The position numbers were made by a program, and so were the translations under genes. The notes below the pieces were generated by a model. That model had not been told where the DNA came from and did no database searches. It was given only the letters and a program-made list of their open reading frames with translations. This document shows positions 12,100 through 23,991 of a DNA stretch of 64,000 bases, in pieces. Source of the DNA: Bemisia tabaci (taxonomy: Eukaryota > Arthropoda > Insecta > Hemiptera > Aleyrodidae). Location: the NCBI RefSeq assembly GCF_918797505.1, contig NC_092794.1, positions 35,640,122 through 35,704,121 on the forward strand, given 5' to 3'. The first letter of the stretch is position 1. Each line of letters opens with the position of its first letter.

Positions 12100-12298
12100 G
12101 GTGCGTGTGCGTGTGTGTGTGTGTGTGAAAGATGACACAAAAAAATAAACACATATAGAAGATACCGTACGTTTTTGGACGAAACAACCAACCCCTTCCT
12201 CAGCTGCTTAAAACAAAAAAATTTAAAAAAATTAAGCTAAAAACCTATATAATCTAAAAAACTACCTAATTGGATATTAAAATTCTAATTGGAAGACT
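10772..12298. repeat. 1.5-kb palindrome enclosing family B
   Basis: Outer arms 10772-10996 and 12052-12298 mirror each other, starting AGTCTTCC and ending GGAAGACT. Each arm holds a poly-purine stretch and a (CA)n-(TA)n microsatellite, longer on the right. The outermost 8 bp on the left belong to family A copy 1, so the palindrome includes a little of its flank on both sides, which fits fold-back duplication better than simple insertion. The centre is occupied by the family B element. Confidence 0.8.
10997..12051. mobile_element. Family B hairpin element (1,055 bp)
   Basis: Termini CAGGGTGTTTCAGACCACCC and the inverse, with TA on each side. Outer arms 10997-11195 and 11847-12051 and inner arms about 11560-11712 and 11720-11850 pair. 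A ~360-bp segment (about 11200-11557) is unpaired and is built of diverged modules about 295 bp apart (a phrase like AATTTCRTGGTCCCGAA recurs at about 11100 and 11396). Resembles family C in its ends. Probably a non-autonomous Tc1/mariner-like element; no transposase. Confidence 0.85.
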
Positions 12299-12299
12299 G

Positions 12300-12670
12300 T
12301 GTGTAATTCGGAAAATACACTAAAATAACAAGTTTAAAACATATTATGGGACGTTTCGGGGCGAAAAAGCTCCCATCATCAGCCGAATTTTAAAAAAAAA
12401 GAAAAGGAAAAAGAAACTAAAATGGTCGTGATGGATCCGTTACATGGCTCGGGCCGGACTGATAATATCGTAAACAGACCGCTTGGTCACCTGATTACCG
12501 ACAAACGGGGTAACCGCCACAGGATAGACCAGCAGGGACCACCACAGGGATAAACAGGGTATCAATCACGGAGAAAGTTTCTGAGGCTTCCAACAACAAT
12601 TTCAACCAGTGATTTTTTACTAGGTCGATCAAAAAAGATTTTTCAGATACTTATTATTTTTGTAAAAAAA
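12300..12670 (-). mobile_element. Penelope-like element 3'-end remnant, minus strand
   Basis: Read on the minus strand, a C/T-rich stretch leads into a hammerhead-type core (12346-12390) followed by a short AT-rich tail, the arrangement seen downstream of the coding region in PLEs. The reverse-transcriptase scrap next door (12673-12990) is on the plus strand, so the two pieces are in opposite orientation. PLEs are known to carry terminal copies in direct or inverted order, which could explain this. Boundaries are approximate. Confidence 0.5.
12346..12390 (-). ncRNA. Hammerhead-ribozyme-like motif
   Basis: On the minus strand CTGATGA (12382-12376) is followed by an 18-nt insert able to form a GGG/CCC stem II, then GAAACGTC (12357-12350). 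This contains both conserved hammerhead boxes and a GUC cleavage triplet. Stem I is weak (GG/CC next to the core, then an internal loop and ATT/AAT). The pattern matches the minimal hammerheads reported for Penelope-like elements. Activity is not shown by sequence. Confidence 0.6.
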
Positions 12671-12672
12671 AA

Positions 12673-12990
12673 CAAGAACATAAAGATTAAAATAGCTGAC
12701 AAAACAAACAAAACGGTCATGATAAACTCCCAGGTTTATGAAGATAGACTGCTTGAATTACTTGGTGATGAAACGACGTATCAAAGAATTAGACATTCAT
12801 TGATACCTACTGAGGTAAAACAATGGACTACGATCATCGGTCACTGGTATAAGAAAGCTTACATCAGTAAACAGCAAAAGGAGTCATTAATCAATAGTAC
12901 TGCAGTAGTTTAAAAAATCTATAGGTTCATTAAACTGCATAAGCAAAATCACCCATTCTACCCAATGAGCTTGTCCAGCAATTCGTAATT
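12673..12990 (+). pseudogene. Penelope-like reverse transcriptase fragment
   Basis: The frame reading through IADKTNKTVMINSQVYEDRL and LLGDETTYQRI matches the start of the PLE reverse transcriptase domain (the I-x-ADK-G-x-x-V-V segment followed by L-D-x-x-TY). It stops at 12911-12913 after about 80 codons. Downstream, YRFIKLHKQNHPFYPM (about 12918-12968) resembles the RT motif RxYGLPKxHK-x-PxRP, again followed by stops. Everything after RT motif 1, including the catalytic YxDD, is missing. It is a dead fragment with no start or end of its own. Confidence 0.75.
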
Positions 12991-12999
12991 CTTGCATTT

Positions 13000-14265
13000 T
13001 TGGAAACTAGAGAGTGCACAGAGTTCACAGGAATTTTCCCCGATTTTTTTGAGCAATATTAACCCACAAAATACGAGTCCAAAAGTCCGTATTGGGGCTC
13101 CCATTTAAACGCGCACCGCTTGGGCCATCTCAAAATGGCGCCCATTCGATCCGTCCGGCGGTGGCCACACTTTTGACCTCGCGTGCCGGCGAGGTACCTA
13201 TGCATGCCTCTACGTGTGGGTCGTATAAACAAACGAAGATTGAAAACACAAATGATCCAAACAACTCGAAATCTCTTAATTTTAATTAATTTAAATCCAT
13301 TTTCGACTTCAACCAAGCATTTGGCAATAATATTCATAGTATTTTACAACCAGGAGCCACGGCCTATCGGCTCATTTTTAGGTGCATTCTGAAAATCAGT
13401 CTTACAAGTCCAGTGTCCAAACCCAGACTTTCTTCATTTACTTTTTTTTGACCATTCTCTTTTCATTTTCGCCTCAAATCAAATGTTTTGCAGTTTCTTT
13501 GTCTTAAGTGTGTGGTCCTGAATTCATTCAAGAGTTAGAAGTTCACCATTTATTCAGTATTATAGCCTTTTGACCTCTCAAGCTTTACCGATATGATCTC
13601 ATGTAGTTCGAGGTTTCTTTGGCCCAAACCAAGTGATTACACATCTGATGTGTGTCTTGTGGCTCTTCAAATTCACAGTTTAGAACAGAAATATTCAGAA
13701 CATTGCTATGAAAAATTTTGGCATAAAACGCATTGTTGCCGAATTGTTCCCCTATTTTGCGCTCTAGCCGGTGACGGCCGCCTGGCGTTCAGCCTACGTT
13801 CGAACAATAAATCAAACTTTTAAACGAAGAAAAACATTTGTTCACTTATGTTATAGGTAAATCATGTTCTCTGCAACATTCACTTCAAAAATTGACAGAG
13901 TTTAGCCGCACACAGCCTATCCTCAAAAACTACAAAGCCGCCAAACACCCCTGAGTCCAAGTCTCGCCAAAATGGAAAGAAAATGAGCTACGATGTTGAA
14001 ATTTGGCCTAGTTACTCTTCATAGCTCCTAGTTACACCTCCTAGTGGTGGAACCCGAAAATTTTCCATTGTTGCCAAGTTACAGCGAAATTCCGGTTTTT
14101 TTGGGTCCCCCCCCCCTCGTAACTTTTAGAATGAAATGATTTTTGTTTTTGATGAATAAAGAAAAAAAAAAATTGAAGTCAAAAGGACGCGTTTTGCAAT
14201 GACTGATTAATGAAACATTGTAGTAAAACAATGACTGCCAAAAATCAGATCATAACTTAAATACA
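13000..14265. other. No gene recognised
   Basis: Mixed-composition intergenic sequence. Short open frames on both strands (for example 13059-13337) overlap each other and show no domain, start context or splice structure. Confidence 0.4.
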
Positions 14266-14269
14266 TGAG

Positions 14270-14345
14270 GAGTCAGGAATCGAACCCACAACTTGAGGCA
14301 TTTAGGCGCTTCCGACGACTTTGACGACTTGGCCATCGCTCGTCA
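14270..14345 (-). repeat. tRNA-like SINE head
   Basis: On the minus strand there is a box A-like TGGCCAAGTCG (14335-14325) and a box B-like GGGTTCGATTCC (14287-14276), spaced about 38 nt apart as in a tRNA. The acceptor stem does not close well, so this is read as a tRNA-derived SINE or decayed tRNA (closest in feel to Ser/Leu) rather than a working tRNA gene. Confidence 0.55.
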
Positions 14346-14425
14346 TGAAGAGACCGGGGAAAATCTTGTGTTGATAAGTAGAGCTGATGCGCAGGCTAAG
14401 CAGCCATTGCGCTACCTCATCGGCT

Positions 14426-16828
14426 ACTGCGCAGCCTTCTCCGCATAGCGGCAGCAGGAGCGGAGCGTTCTGTAAATTCGCTCACTTTTATAACTTGATT
14501 GTAAAAAAAAACTGGGTCCTATTTTCAAAATCTGATTAGAGCGGGCTCATCTAGGGCCTATCACCTGTCGATTTACGCAAAAATAAAGGAAATCGGCCCG
14601 GTAGAACGCTCATAAAAACTATGACAAAAAGATAGTAGTCCGTGGACTACGCCAAAAAACCCTGCACTTTTTGATTGGAATATGCCGCTTTCAAGGCTCA
14701 TTGGTGGTACCCTCAGGAGTAATTCTGGAAGGGGCAACACTCTGAGACCCGCGACTAGAGCAAGATGGCGGCCGTTAAAGTCCGCCATTTTGGTTTTTTC
14801 AAAACGCTGTCCTTCGGTTGCTATTGATCCGATTTTGATCCACTTCTTTTTAAATGATAGGTAATTTCCAGGAGAACAAATATATTTCTTATCAATTTTC
14901 CTGTTGGGCTTAAATTTTTTTCCGAAGTGGGAAAAACTAAAATTCTTCAAGTTTTTGGAAATTTCAAGGTCACATGACTTTTTGACAGGCTATAAAATGG
15001 ATATTTTGCCTTCTCTAACGGAGCCGTAGAATTGCCTGACCTTTAATTTGATACCAAAACGATTTTTGTGCGATAATAAATAAGCGCATGAGAGCAATTT
15101 AAGTGTTGCGCGCTTCGCGCCGTGGGACCCGTTTCGGCGCTCTGGACGGTCGATGCGACCCTTCAAGACGCTGTGTCTCGGTTGCTGTGCAATCAATTTT
15201 GATCAATTTTTTTTTAAAAGCAGTTATACTCATGGAAAACTAGCTCCTTTAACAATTTTGGCGTTACCATGATATTTTTTTCAAAATCTTGAGGAAAAAC
15301 GAAAATTTTGTAGTTAGGTAATGCCTGATGGGCGATTAAATATGAGTGTTTTGTCATTAAAAGTAGACGTAGGCTTGATTTAGGTTTAATTTGATACCAA
15401 AACCAAATTTGTGCGAAGAAAAATAAACCTACGAGAGCAATTTAAGTGAGACGGGATGGTGCGCGTCATACGACACGTGATCCGTATAGGGTCATTGGCG
15501 CCCTTCACTGCCGTGTAATTCGGTTGCTACTAGATCCGTTAAGATTATTTCGTTCTAAAAAGCTTGAAGAAACTGAAATCGAAGCTTTGCCTAATTGGAC
15601 AGATCCGGGAGAGTACCCCTAAGTCGTTTAATTTGATACCATCATCATCCCTGCGTGACCAAAATCAGAACCGTGACAGCAACTTCATTTCATTCATAAA
15701 GTTCATCGCATTACTGTAGGATATCACAGTGGAACAAACGAAATGACACAAGTATCCTCGATACAAGATAAGGTGATCCTTATTTACTTTGAGGTGTTGA
15801 ATTCGGAAATAGCGTCTATTTTTTTCCATCATCCTCCAGTTTTCCGGAAAAGCCGATTTTCACGGAAAATGTGCACTTTCAGCCATTTTTGGGACTGCTG
15901 CTTCCTGCATAATGTAACCATAAAACTTTTCTAGAGTTCAAGATGAGTCTCTTCCAATGTAATTCAAGCCGTTGAGTTCAAAAGTGGCCTCTACATTTCT
16001 GCCCGTCACCTCTCGTTTTCCAGATGAGCAACTTTTTCCCAGAAAAACGCTTTTTGACGTATTTTTGTCAATAATGCCATTTTTTTTTATTTTCTGGACC
16101 TTTGGAAGCGTTATTCTTCAGTAGGTATTGTTTGGTATGTATTAGTTATATAATTTCGTGGAAAAGGTAATGAAGATTATCCTGTTTAATTGAAAGGCCC
16201 CGATCGATTTATTGTTATTGATTAAATATGTGCAGTACAAAGGCATTGAGGGTACCTAAGCGTTATTCTTAACCCTCTTACATTTCTGGATTTTGAACTT
16301 TTCAAGCCAACTAAGACAGTGTATTAAGACAAAAATCGACTTTTCCTGAAAAATGGAAAATAAGGGGGGAAAAAGAAGGTCATATTTACATTCTGCATTC
16401 TGAAATTCCAAACAATATTTCTCATGTTTCTTGGACAATTTATAAAATAAAAACTGCATTCAATAAAAAAAGGTAAATTAGCTTATTTTCCCGGGAATAA
16501 GGGTGTTTCTAGGTAACTGGATAGAAAAGAGTGGAGGACCATTTTCGGGCTCAGCAACTTAAATACATCCAGAAGATATATCTCATGCTCATGAGTTACA
16601 TTTTTCGTACAGGATGATCCAGACCGCCCGTCCACTATCTTTTTCTCAAAAACGGCGGAGAATTGAGCTTCGGGACCCAAACTTTAATGGGGAAATCGAC
16701 CCCAAAGAATCGAATGAAAATATTTTCAGCCCCCCAAAATGGCCCCTTGGGGGCAGGGGTTGGGGGGGAGCCCCCCCGTTTCTCGCAATTTTCAAATAGG
16801 AAGGGTATGTTTTGACTTGGGATTCGGA
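14426..16828 (+). repeat. Left arm of giant inverted repeat (2,403 bp)
   Basis: Mirror image of 20389-22791, with identical length and only a few substitutions seen by eye (for example CATCTAGGG against CATCCAGGG near 14553, and one near 16684). The outer end is ACTGCGCAGCC on both sides. No target duplication flanks the 8.37-kb structure. The arm contains diverged tandem modules (a GCAACCGA phrase recurs roughly every 345-400 bp) and ends inside family C. Open frames here are exact reverse copies of those in the other arm and show no domain. Confidence 0.95.
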
Positions 16829-17826
16829 GTCTACGATAAAAAATAAGAACATTTAATTCTTTGCACTTATTCCCTAAATCCCCGTTTTTTTGAGATATGG
16901 GGCATTTTCGGGCCTTTTTGTGGCGATTTTCAATTCGATGCTGTAAGCGGCCAAATTATCGAAATTTTAAAATCTAAAAATCCCCAGAGAGGAGAGGTCA
17001 ATGCCTTTTTATTGATGTGCCTTGTGACCCCTGTTGCTCCAAAATTTTGAGGGCCACGACTCCCCAAAAATTTTGGGGCTTTGGAGGGCCGCAAGTCGAA
17101 AATTTCAAATGGCAAGGGTATGTTTTGAATTGAGATTTGGATTCTACGCGAAAAGTTACGTAGAATTGGTATGGCGCAAGGCCTGTTCGCTCCAAATTAC
17201 TGAAGAACCCCATTTCCACGTAAGAAGCCGTGTATTTTTGGAGAAAATAAGGGGGAAAGAAAACAGGCCATGCGCCCTATCAATTCTGTGTAACTCCTCG
17301 CGTAGAATCCAAATCTGAATTCAAAACATACCCTTGCCATTTGAAAACGGCCCTCCAAAGCCCCAAAAATTTTGAGGGTCGTGGCCCCCAAAATTTTGGA
17401 GCAACAGGGGTCATGTGGCACATCAATAAAAAGGCATTGACCTTTCCTCTCAGGGGATTTATAGATTTTGAAATTTGGAGAATTTGGCCGCTTACAGCAT
17501 CGAATTGAAAATCGCCCCAAAAAGGCCCGAAAATGCCCCATAACTCAAATAAATGGGGGTTTAGGGAAAAAGTGCAAAGAATAAAACGTTCTTATTTTTT
17601 ATCGTAGACTCCGAATCCCAAGTCAAAACATACCCTTCCTATTTGAAAATTGCGAGAAACGGGGGGGCTCCCCCCCAAAACCCCCCTAAGGGGCCTTTTT
17701 GGGGGGCTGAAAATATTTTCATTCGATTCTTTGGGGTCGATTTCCCTGCAGAAGTTTAGGTCCCGAAGCTCAATTCTCCGCCGTTTTCGAGAAAAAGATA
17801 GTGAACGGGTGGTCTGGATCACCCTG
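16610..17826. mobile_element. Family C hairpin element (1,217 bp)
   Basis: Starts CAGGATGATCCAGACCGCCC after TA (16608-16609) and ends with the inverse before TA (17827-17828). Arms 16610-about 17205 and about 17240-17826 pair along nearly the whole length with a loop of only ~35 bp. Related to family B by its termini. The right arm of the giant inverted repeat holds only its first ~220 bp (20389-20608), so the inverted duplication broke inside this element. Confidence 0.9.
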
Positions 17827-18027
17827 TATATGAGGCAGGGTCTGACAGTCGCGAAAACATTGAAAATTCCCAAAAATACTCATTTTCCAGATGATACTCA
17901 ACATTTTCAGAACAATGGTGAATGATAACAAAGTCCTGATTCCGTATTTGAGTTTTTCAGCTTTTATTACTTAAAAGTCCATTGAATTACGCATACGCAT
18001 CATAACTCATTATAAAAATTCTTTAAT

Positions 18028-19102
18028 GGAGGGGTTGCGATTTGGGCCGAAATCGGCCCCTCCACGGAATTGAGAAATTTCTGGATATATGGCAGTAGAC
18101 GGTGCATATTTGTCAGAAATAATCGAGTTTCGCCGATACTCACGTTTTTTAGCTGCGAAACAGGGGCCTAAGTGTGGCTCTGGAGCCAAAAATAGCTGAA
18201 ATTTCGCGTTTTTCGCAGTTCTACTTCAGATTTCGACCTGGGCCCAAAAGCAACGGGTGATGAGCTTCGCATATGGTGTCAAGGACACCTAGACACATAA
18301 CATACTTGAATATGATCAACCGTAGCCTTTGGGCCCAACTTCAAAATCGAACTTTTCCAACTTTTTGGCCCGAAATAGCTGCTCGTGATCCTGCTTGAAG
18401 GGTAAGTAATTTTCCACATTTTATAATAAAAAATTCATGACCGTGTTTCTACGAATTATAATCATACGTCAAAAATATATCGTTACACTGGATGAGGAAT
18501 GAAATAATTCTTTCAATTTAGGCGAAAAGGAAACACGTGCCCACGATCTCAAAAAGAAGCATTAATTTATCATGTGAAGAACAAACAATAAACAAGGTTT
18601 ATCACCTGTCCTATTTGGACGCATATAAAAAACCGAAATAGAAGATTAAAAAACCGCAATATCAGGCGGATTTTTACATATGTCTATAGACGAAGGTTGA
18701 CCATATTCAAGTATCTTACCTGAAATGTATATGCCATGTGAAAACATTGATATTCAGATATTTCGGGTTGAAAGTTGGAAAAGTTCGATTTAGAAGTTGG
18801 GCCCAAAGGCTACGGTTGATCATATTCAAGTATGTTACTTGTCTAGGTGTCCTTGACACCATATGCGAAGCTCATCACCCGTCGCTTATGGGCCCAGATC
18901 GAAATCTGAGGTAGAACCGCGAAAAACGCGAAATTTCAGCTATTTTTGGCTCCAGAGCCATACTTAGGCCCCTGTTTCGCAGCTAAAAAACGTGAGTATC
19001 GGCGAAACTCGATTATTTCTGCCAAATATGCACCGTCTACTGCCATATATCCAGACTCAATTCTGTGGAGGGGCCGATTTCGGCCCAAATCGCAACCCCT
19101 CC
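18028..19102. repeat. Fold-back repeat, ~350-bp arms
   Basis: Arms 18028-18377 and 18757-19102 mirror each other (for example GGAGGGGTTGCGATTTGGGC against its complement) with scattered differences, around a 380-bp loop. The arms contain the palindromic phrase GGGCCGAAATCGGCCC. Probably a non-autonomous fold-back element; no target duplication could be defined. Confidence 0.85.
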
Positions 19103-19332
19103 TTACCCTAGAAGTGGGTACGGTCCAGTAAAGCATTTATACACCCCTGTCGCCCCGGAATGATCAAATCTTCTAGGGGGGGGTGATCAGAAACAAGTGG
19201 AGGTCCAATTTGGGTTCAGTCACTATGGACTCATCAAGGTAGACCCAAAAAAGAACTCGAGAAATTTCTGAAACTCTTTACAACGGGAAAGTCGTCAACG
19301 CTCTCCATGGAAAATTGACTTTTCCGGGAAAT

Positions 19333-19828
19333 GGAAATGTTGCATGTGTGTGGGATTTGCGATTTAACTGTTGTTTCTCATGTAAAAGTTCACAAAAAAT
19401 ACGATAGTACCACTGGTTTTCTCTGAAATCAACTCCCAAGCTCGAAAAAAGCTCTCAAAGTGAGGCCAAAATGGAGGGGATATCCCGCCCTACCCTGAGA
19501 GTCCACCTCTACATCAAAACAAACTCTCCATGCAAAGATAGGGAGCAAATACATTAGCAGGGTTGCTTCAGTTTTGGAGTCCCCAAACGAAGTGGCAACC
19601 CTGTCAATGTATTTGCTCCCTATCTTTGTGTGGAGAGTTTGTTTTGTTGTAGAGGTGGACTCTCAGGGTAGGGCAGGATATCCCCTCCATTTTGGCCTTA
19701 CTTTGAGAGCTTTTTTTGAGCTTGAGAGTTGATTTCAGAGAAAACCAGTGGAACCATCGTGTTTCTCGCGAACTTCTACATAAGAAACAACAGTCAAATC
19801 GCAAATCCCTCACACATGCAACATCTCC
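19333..19828. repeat. Fold-back repeat, ~225-bp arms
   Basis: Arms 19333-19554 and 19607-19828 pair. The ~50-bp centre begins CAGGGTTGC and ends GCAACCCTG, the terminus style of the hAT-like elements at 54562 and 58308, so a tiny internally deleted relative may sit in the loop. Confidence 0.8.
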
Positions 19829-19981
19829 ATTGGTGTGCGAAAGAAAAAATCTTGGATCATATTCAGGTGTAGCAGTTCGAAACTACGCAAGGATCGATGT
19901 ATTGCATGTTGGAGAAATGTTTAAAATTTATCTTCAATTCACGTGGAATTTGGAAAGGCATAGATTTGGACTGCATTAAAC

Positions 19982-20206
19982 AGAAAGGAACCAAGTCACA
20001 TCAGCTATTGCCAAATTTAATTGGCAATTTAATTTTTTACAAGAAAACGGTTCTGTAGATTTTCGTAGAAATTGCAGTGAAAATTCTCCATAGTTTAAGG
20101 CAAATACCATAAAAATTCCAAAGGAATTCGCACAAACGTTCTCTCGTAGAAAATTGTATTGCCCAATTAAATTTGGCAATAGCTGATGTGGCTAGGTTCC
20201 TTCCTG
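19982..20206. repeat. Short inverted repeat
   Basis: AAAGGAACCAAGTCACATCA at 19982 pairs with its complement ending near 20202; pairing continues inward for about 65 bp with mismatches around an ~80-bp loop. Confidence 0.7.
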
Positions 20207-20388
20207 TTAAACTCGGTCCATTTAGACTCCGAAAAAATGGCTTTACCGAAAAACTGGAAGGTGATGAAAAATATTCGATGTCATATTTGGATTTAACAGC
20301 TCAATATACAAGGCATTCGAGCTTCCACAGGTCCAGAAAAATGTATAGAAAAACGGCATTAATGACAAAGAAACGTCAAAACGCGTTT

Positions 20389-22791
20389 TCCGAATCCCAA
20401 GTCAAAACATACCCTTCCTATTTGAAAATTGCGAGAAACGGGGGGGCTCCCCCCCAACCTCTGCCCCCAAGGGGCCATTTTGGGGGGCTGAAAATATTTT
20501 CATTCGATTCTTTGGGGTCGATTTCCCCATCAAAGTTTGGGTCCCGAAGCTCAATTCTCCGCCGTTTTTGAGAAAAAGATAGTGGACGGGCGGTCTGGAT
20601 CATCCTGTACGAAAAATGTAACTCATGAGCATGAGATATATCTTCTGGATGTATTTAAGTTGCTGAGCCCGAAAATGGTCCTCCACTCTTTTCTATCCAG
20701 TTACCTAGAAACACCCTTATTCCCGGGAAAATAAGCTAATTTACCTTTTTTTATTGAATGCAGTTTTTATTTTATAAATTGTCCAAGAAACATGAGAAAT
20801 ATTGTTTGGAATTTCAGAATGCAGAATGTAAATATGACCTTCTTTTTCCCCCCTTATTTTCCATTTTTCAGGAAAAGTCGATTTTTGTCTTAATACACTG
20901 TCTTAGTTGGCTTGAAAAGTTCAAAATCCAGAAATGTAAGAGGGTTAAGAATAACGCTTAGGTACCCTCAATGCCTTTGTACTGCACATATTTAATCAAT
21001 AACAATAAATCGATCGGGGCCTTTCAATTAAACAGGATAATCTTCATTACCTTTTCCACGAAATTATATAACTAATACATACCAAACAATACCTACTGAA
21101 GAATAACGCTTCCAAAGGTCCAGAAAATAAAAAAAAATGGCATTATTGACAAAAATACGTCAAAAAGCGTTTTTCTGGGAAAAAGTTGCTCTTCTGGAAA
21201 ACGAGAGGTGACGGGCAGAAATGTAGAGGCCACTTTTGAACTCAACGGCTTGAATTACATTGGAAGAGACTCATCTTGAACTCTAGAAAAGTTTTATGGT
21301 TACATTATGCAGGAAGCAGCAGTCCCAAAAATGGCTGAAAGTGCACATTTTCCGTGAAAATCGGCTTTTCCGGAAAACTGGAGGATGATGGAAAAAAATA
21401 GACGCTATTTCCGAATTCAACACCTCAAAGTAAATAAGGATCACCTTATCTTGTATCGAGGATACTTGTGTCATTTCGTTTGTTCCACTGTGATATCCTA
21501 CAGTAATGCGATGAACTTTATGAATGAAATGAAGTTGCTGTCACGGTTCTGATTTTGGTCACGCAGGGATGATGATGGTATCAAATTAAACGACTTAGGG
21601 GTACTCTCCCGGATCTGTCCAATTAGGCAAAGCTTCGATTTCAGTTTCTTCAAGCTTTTTAGAACGAAATAATCTTAACGGATCTAGTAGCAACCGAATT
21701 ACACGGCAGTGAAGGGCGCCAATGACCCTATACGGATCACGTGTCGTATGACGCGCACCATCCCGTCTCACTTAAATTGCTCTCGTAGGTTTATTTTTCT
21801 TCGCACAAATTTGGTTTTGGTATCAAATTAAACCTAAATCAAGCCTACGTCTACTTTTAATGACAAAACACTCATATTTAATCGCCCATCAGGCATTACC
21901 TAACTACAAAATTTTCGTTTTTCCTCAAGATTTTGAAAAAAATATCATGGTAACGCCAAAATTGTTAAAGGAGCTAGTTTTCCATGAGTATAACTGCTTT
22001 TAAAAAAAAATTGATCAAAATTGATTGCACAGCAACCGAGACACAGCGTCTTGAAGGGTCGCATCGACCGTCCAGAGCGCCGAAACGGGTCCCACGGCGC
22101 GAAGCGCGCAACACTTAAATTGCTCTCATGCGCTTATTTATTATCGCACAAAAATCGTTTTGGTATCAAATTAAAGGTCAGGCAATTCTACGGCTCCGTT
22201 AGAGAAGGCAAAATATCCATTTTATAGCCTGTCAAAAAGTCATGTGACCTTGAAATTTCCAAAAACTTGAAGAATTTTAGTTTTTCCCACTTCGGAAAAA
22301 AATTTAAGCCCAACAGGAAAATTGATAAGAAATATATTTGTTCTCCTGGAAATTACCTATCATTTAAAAAGAAGTGGATCAAAATCGGATCAATAGCAAC
22401 CGAAGGACAGCGTTTTGAAAAAACCAAAATGGCGGACTTTAACGGCCGCCATCTTGCTCTAGTCGCGGGTCTCAGAGTGTTGCCCCTTCCAGAATTACTC
22501 CTGAGGGTACCACCAATGAGCCTTGAAAGCGGCATATTCCAATCAAAAAGTGCAGGGTTTTTTGGCGTAGTCCACGGACTACTATCTTTTTGTCATAGTT
22601 TTTATGAGCGTTCTACCGGGCCGATTTCCTTTATTTTTGCGTAAATCGACAGGTGATAGGCCCTGGATGAGCCCGCTCTAATCAGATTTTGAAAATAGGA
22701 CCCAGTTTTTTTTTACAATCAAGTTATAAAAGTGAGCGAATTTACAGAACGCTCCGCTCCTGCTGCCGCTATGCGGAGAAGGCTGCGCAGT
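20389..22791 (-). repeat. Right arm of giant inverted repeat (2,403 bp)
   Basis: Reverse complement of 14426-16828, equal in length, estimated about 99.9% identical. The inner junction falls within family C sequence. The outer junction (22791/22792) passes directly into a direct duplicate of part of this same arm. Confidence 0.95.
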
Positions 22792-23195
22792 GGATCTAGT
22801 AGCAACCGAATTACACGGCAGTGAAGGGCGCCAATGACCCTATCCGGATCACGTGTCGTGTGACGCGCACCATCCCGTCTCACTTAAATTGCTCTCGTAG
22901 GTTTATTTTTCTTCGCACAAATTTGGTTTTGGTATCAAATTAAACCTAAATCAAGCCTACGTCTACTTTTAATGACGAAACACTCATATTTAATCGCCCA
23001 TCAGGCATTACCTAACTACAAAATTTTCGTTTTTCCTCATGATTTTGAAAAAAATATCATGGTAACGCCAAAATTGTTTTAGGAGCTAGTTTTCCATGAG
23101 TATAACTGCTTTTAAAAAAAATTGATCAAAATTGATTGCACAGCAACCGAGATACAGCGCATTGAAGGGCCGCACTATGGTCTGAGAGCGCCAAA
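22792..23195 (+). repeat. Direct duplicate of right-arm module
   Basis: Begins GGATCTAGTAGCAACCGAAT and repeats 21680-22085 with a few percent differences, so the module is tandemly arranged at the outer end of the palindrome. Homology fades at about 23160-23195. Confidence 0.85.
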
Positions 23196-23990
23196 TTGTG
23201 GCCAAAAATCCGATTTTTGAAAGTGCAAAAATCTGGCAACCTAGCATGTAGCCCTAACCTCCATCCTTTGGAAAGTGTGAAATGACCTATCAAATTTTAT
23301 TTAAGTGTTTTTAAGGTCAGATATATGGTGGCAAACTTCACACACTCGGCTAGGTAATTGAGCAAAAGTGAGAATTTGAGGTGCATTTCATAAATTATTG
23401 CCTTGTGTTGTTTTGTCAAAAGTCGGCGTAGATCCCCAATCAAATATGGAAAAAATAGCTCGAAGTAAGCTTTTTTTAATGGTGTAATCATTTTTAATAT
23501 TAAGATTAATTTTGTGGCAATTACGAGACTCCAAAGTTTTGCCAGAAAATGAGCCAAAAATGACCTTGACCTCAACTTTTCGTTATCACGGTTTCTTACG
23601 GATTCATTCTTATTGGCGCAGAAATGTAGGTCATATATTCCTCTAACAGACTATAATAGGTTTTTTTGCGTCTTTTGCGTCTGGGGCCTTTTTTGGTCCT
23701 TTCAGTGCAGCGGTTTTGTGATTTTCTGAGTAATCCGATTTCGCTGTGCAACAAGATAAGGAAGATGACGCAAGGTCAACGGTGAGCTTAGGACAAATCT
23801 TATGTACTTTTGGCTGCAGAATCCAAAAATTATGCCCATCTTCTTCCAGCAGTTGCAGGTTTTCCGGAAATTTGAATTTTTTGGCGAGAAAACACATTTT
23901 TAAGCGAAAATAACGATAACTGAATGAAACGAAGGTCATTTTTTCATTCTTCAGCTTTCACTTGTAAGCACATTTACCAACTCACCTCCC
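23196..23990. other. No gene recognised
   Basis: AT-rich DNA with overlapping short frames on the minus strand (23297-23575 and 23643-23939), neither with a recognisable domain. Confidence 0.4.
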
Positions 23991-23991
23991 T

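Larger units (their letters stand above)
17829..20388. other. Remainder of giant-palindrome spacer
   Basis: Holds three further palindromes listed separately (18028-19102, 19333-19828, 19982-20206). About 20180-20388 is a diverged direct copy of part of the right arm (compare 21100-21400). No gene is recognised. Confidence 0.55.

Noticed and set aside
10879..12191. Frames with long YIYIYI and THTHTH runs
   Set aside because: Translation of (TA)n and (CA)n microsatellites.
14270..14345. Functional tRNA gene
   Set aside because: Promoter boxes are present but the acceptor and anticodon stems do not pair convincingly; better explained as a SINE head.
14573..22644. Pairs of identical open frames (for example 14573-14950 and 22267-22644) as a duplicated gene family
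   Set aside because: They are exact mirror images within the giant inverted repeat, lie in non-coding modules and have no domain or start context.
14426..22791. Giant inverted repeat as a transposon with terminal repeats
   Set aside because: No target duplication at its ends and an arm boundary inside another element; inverted duplication is the simpler reading.
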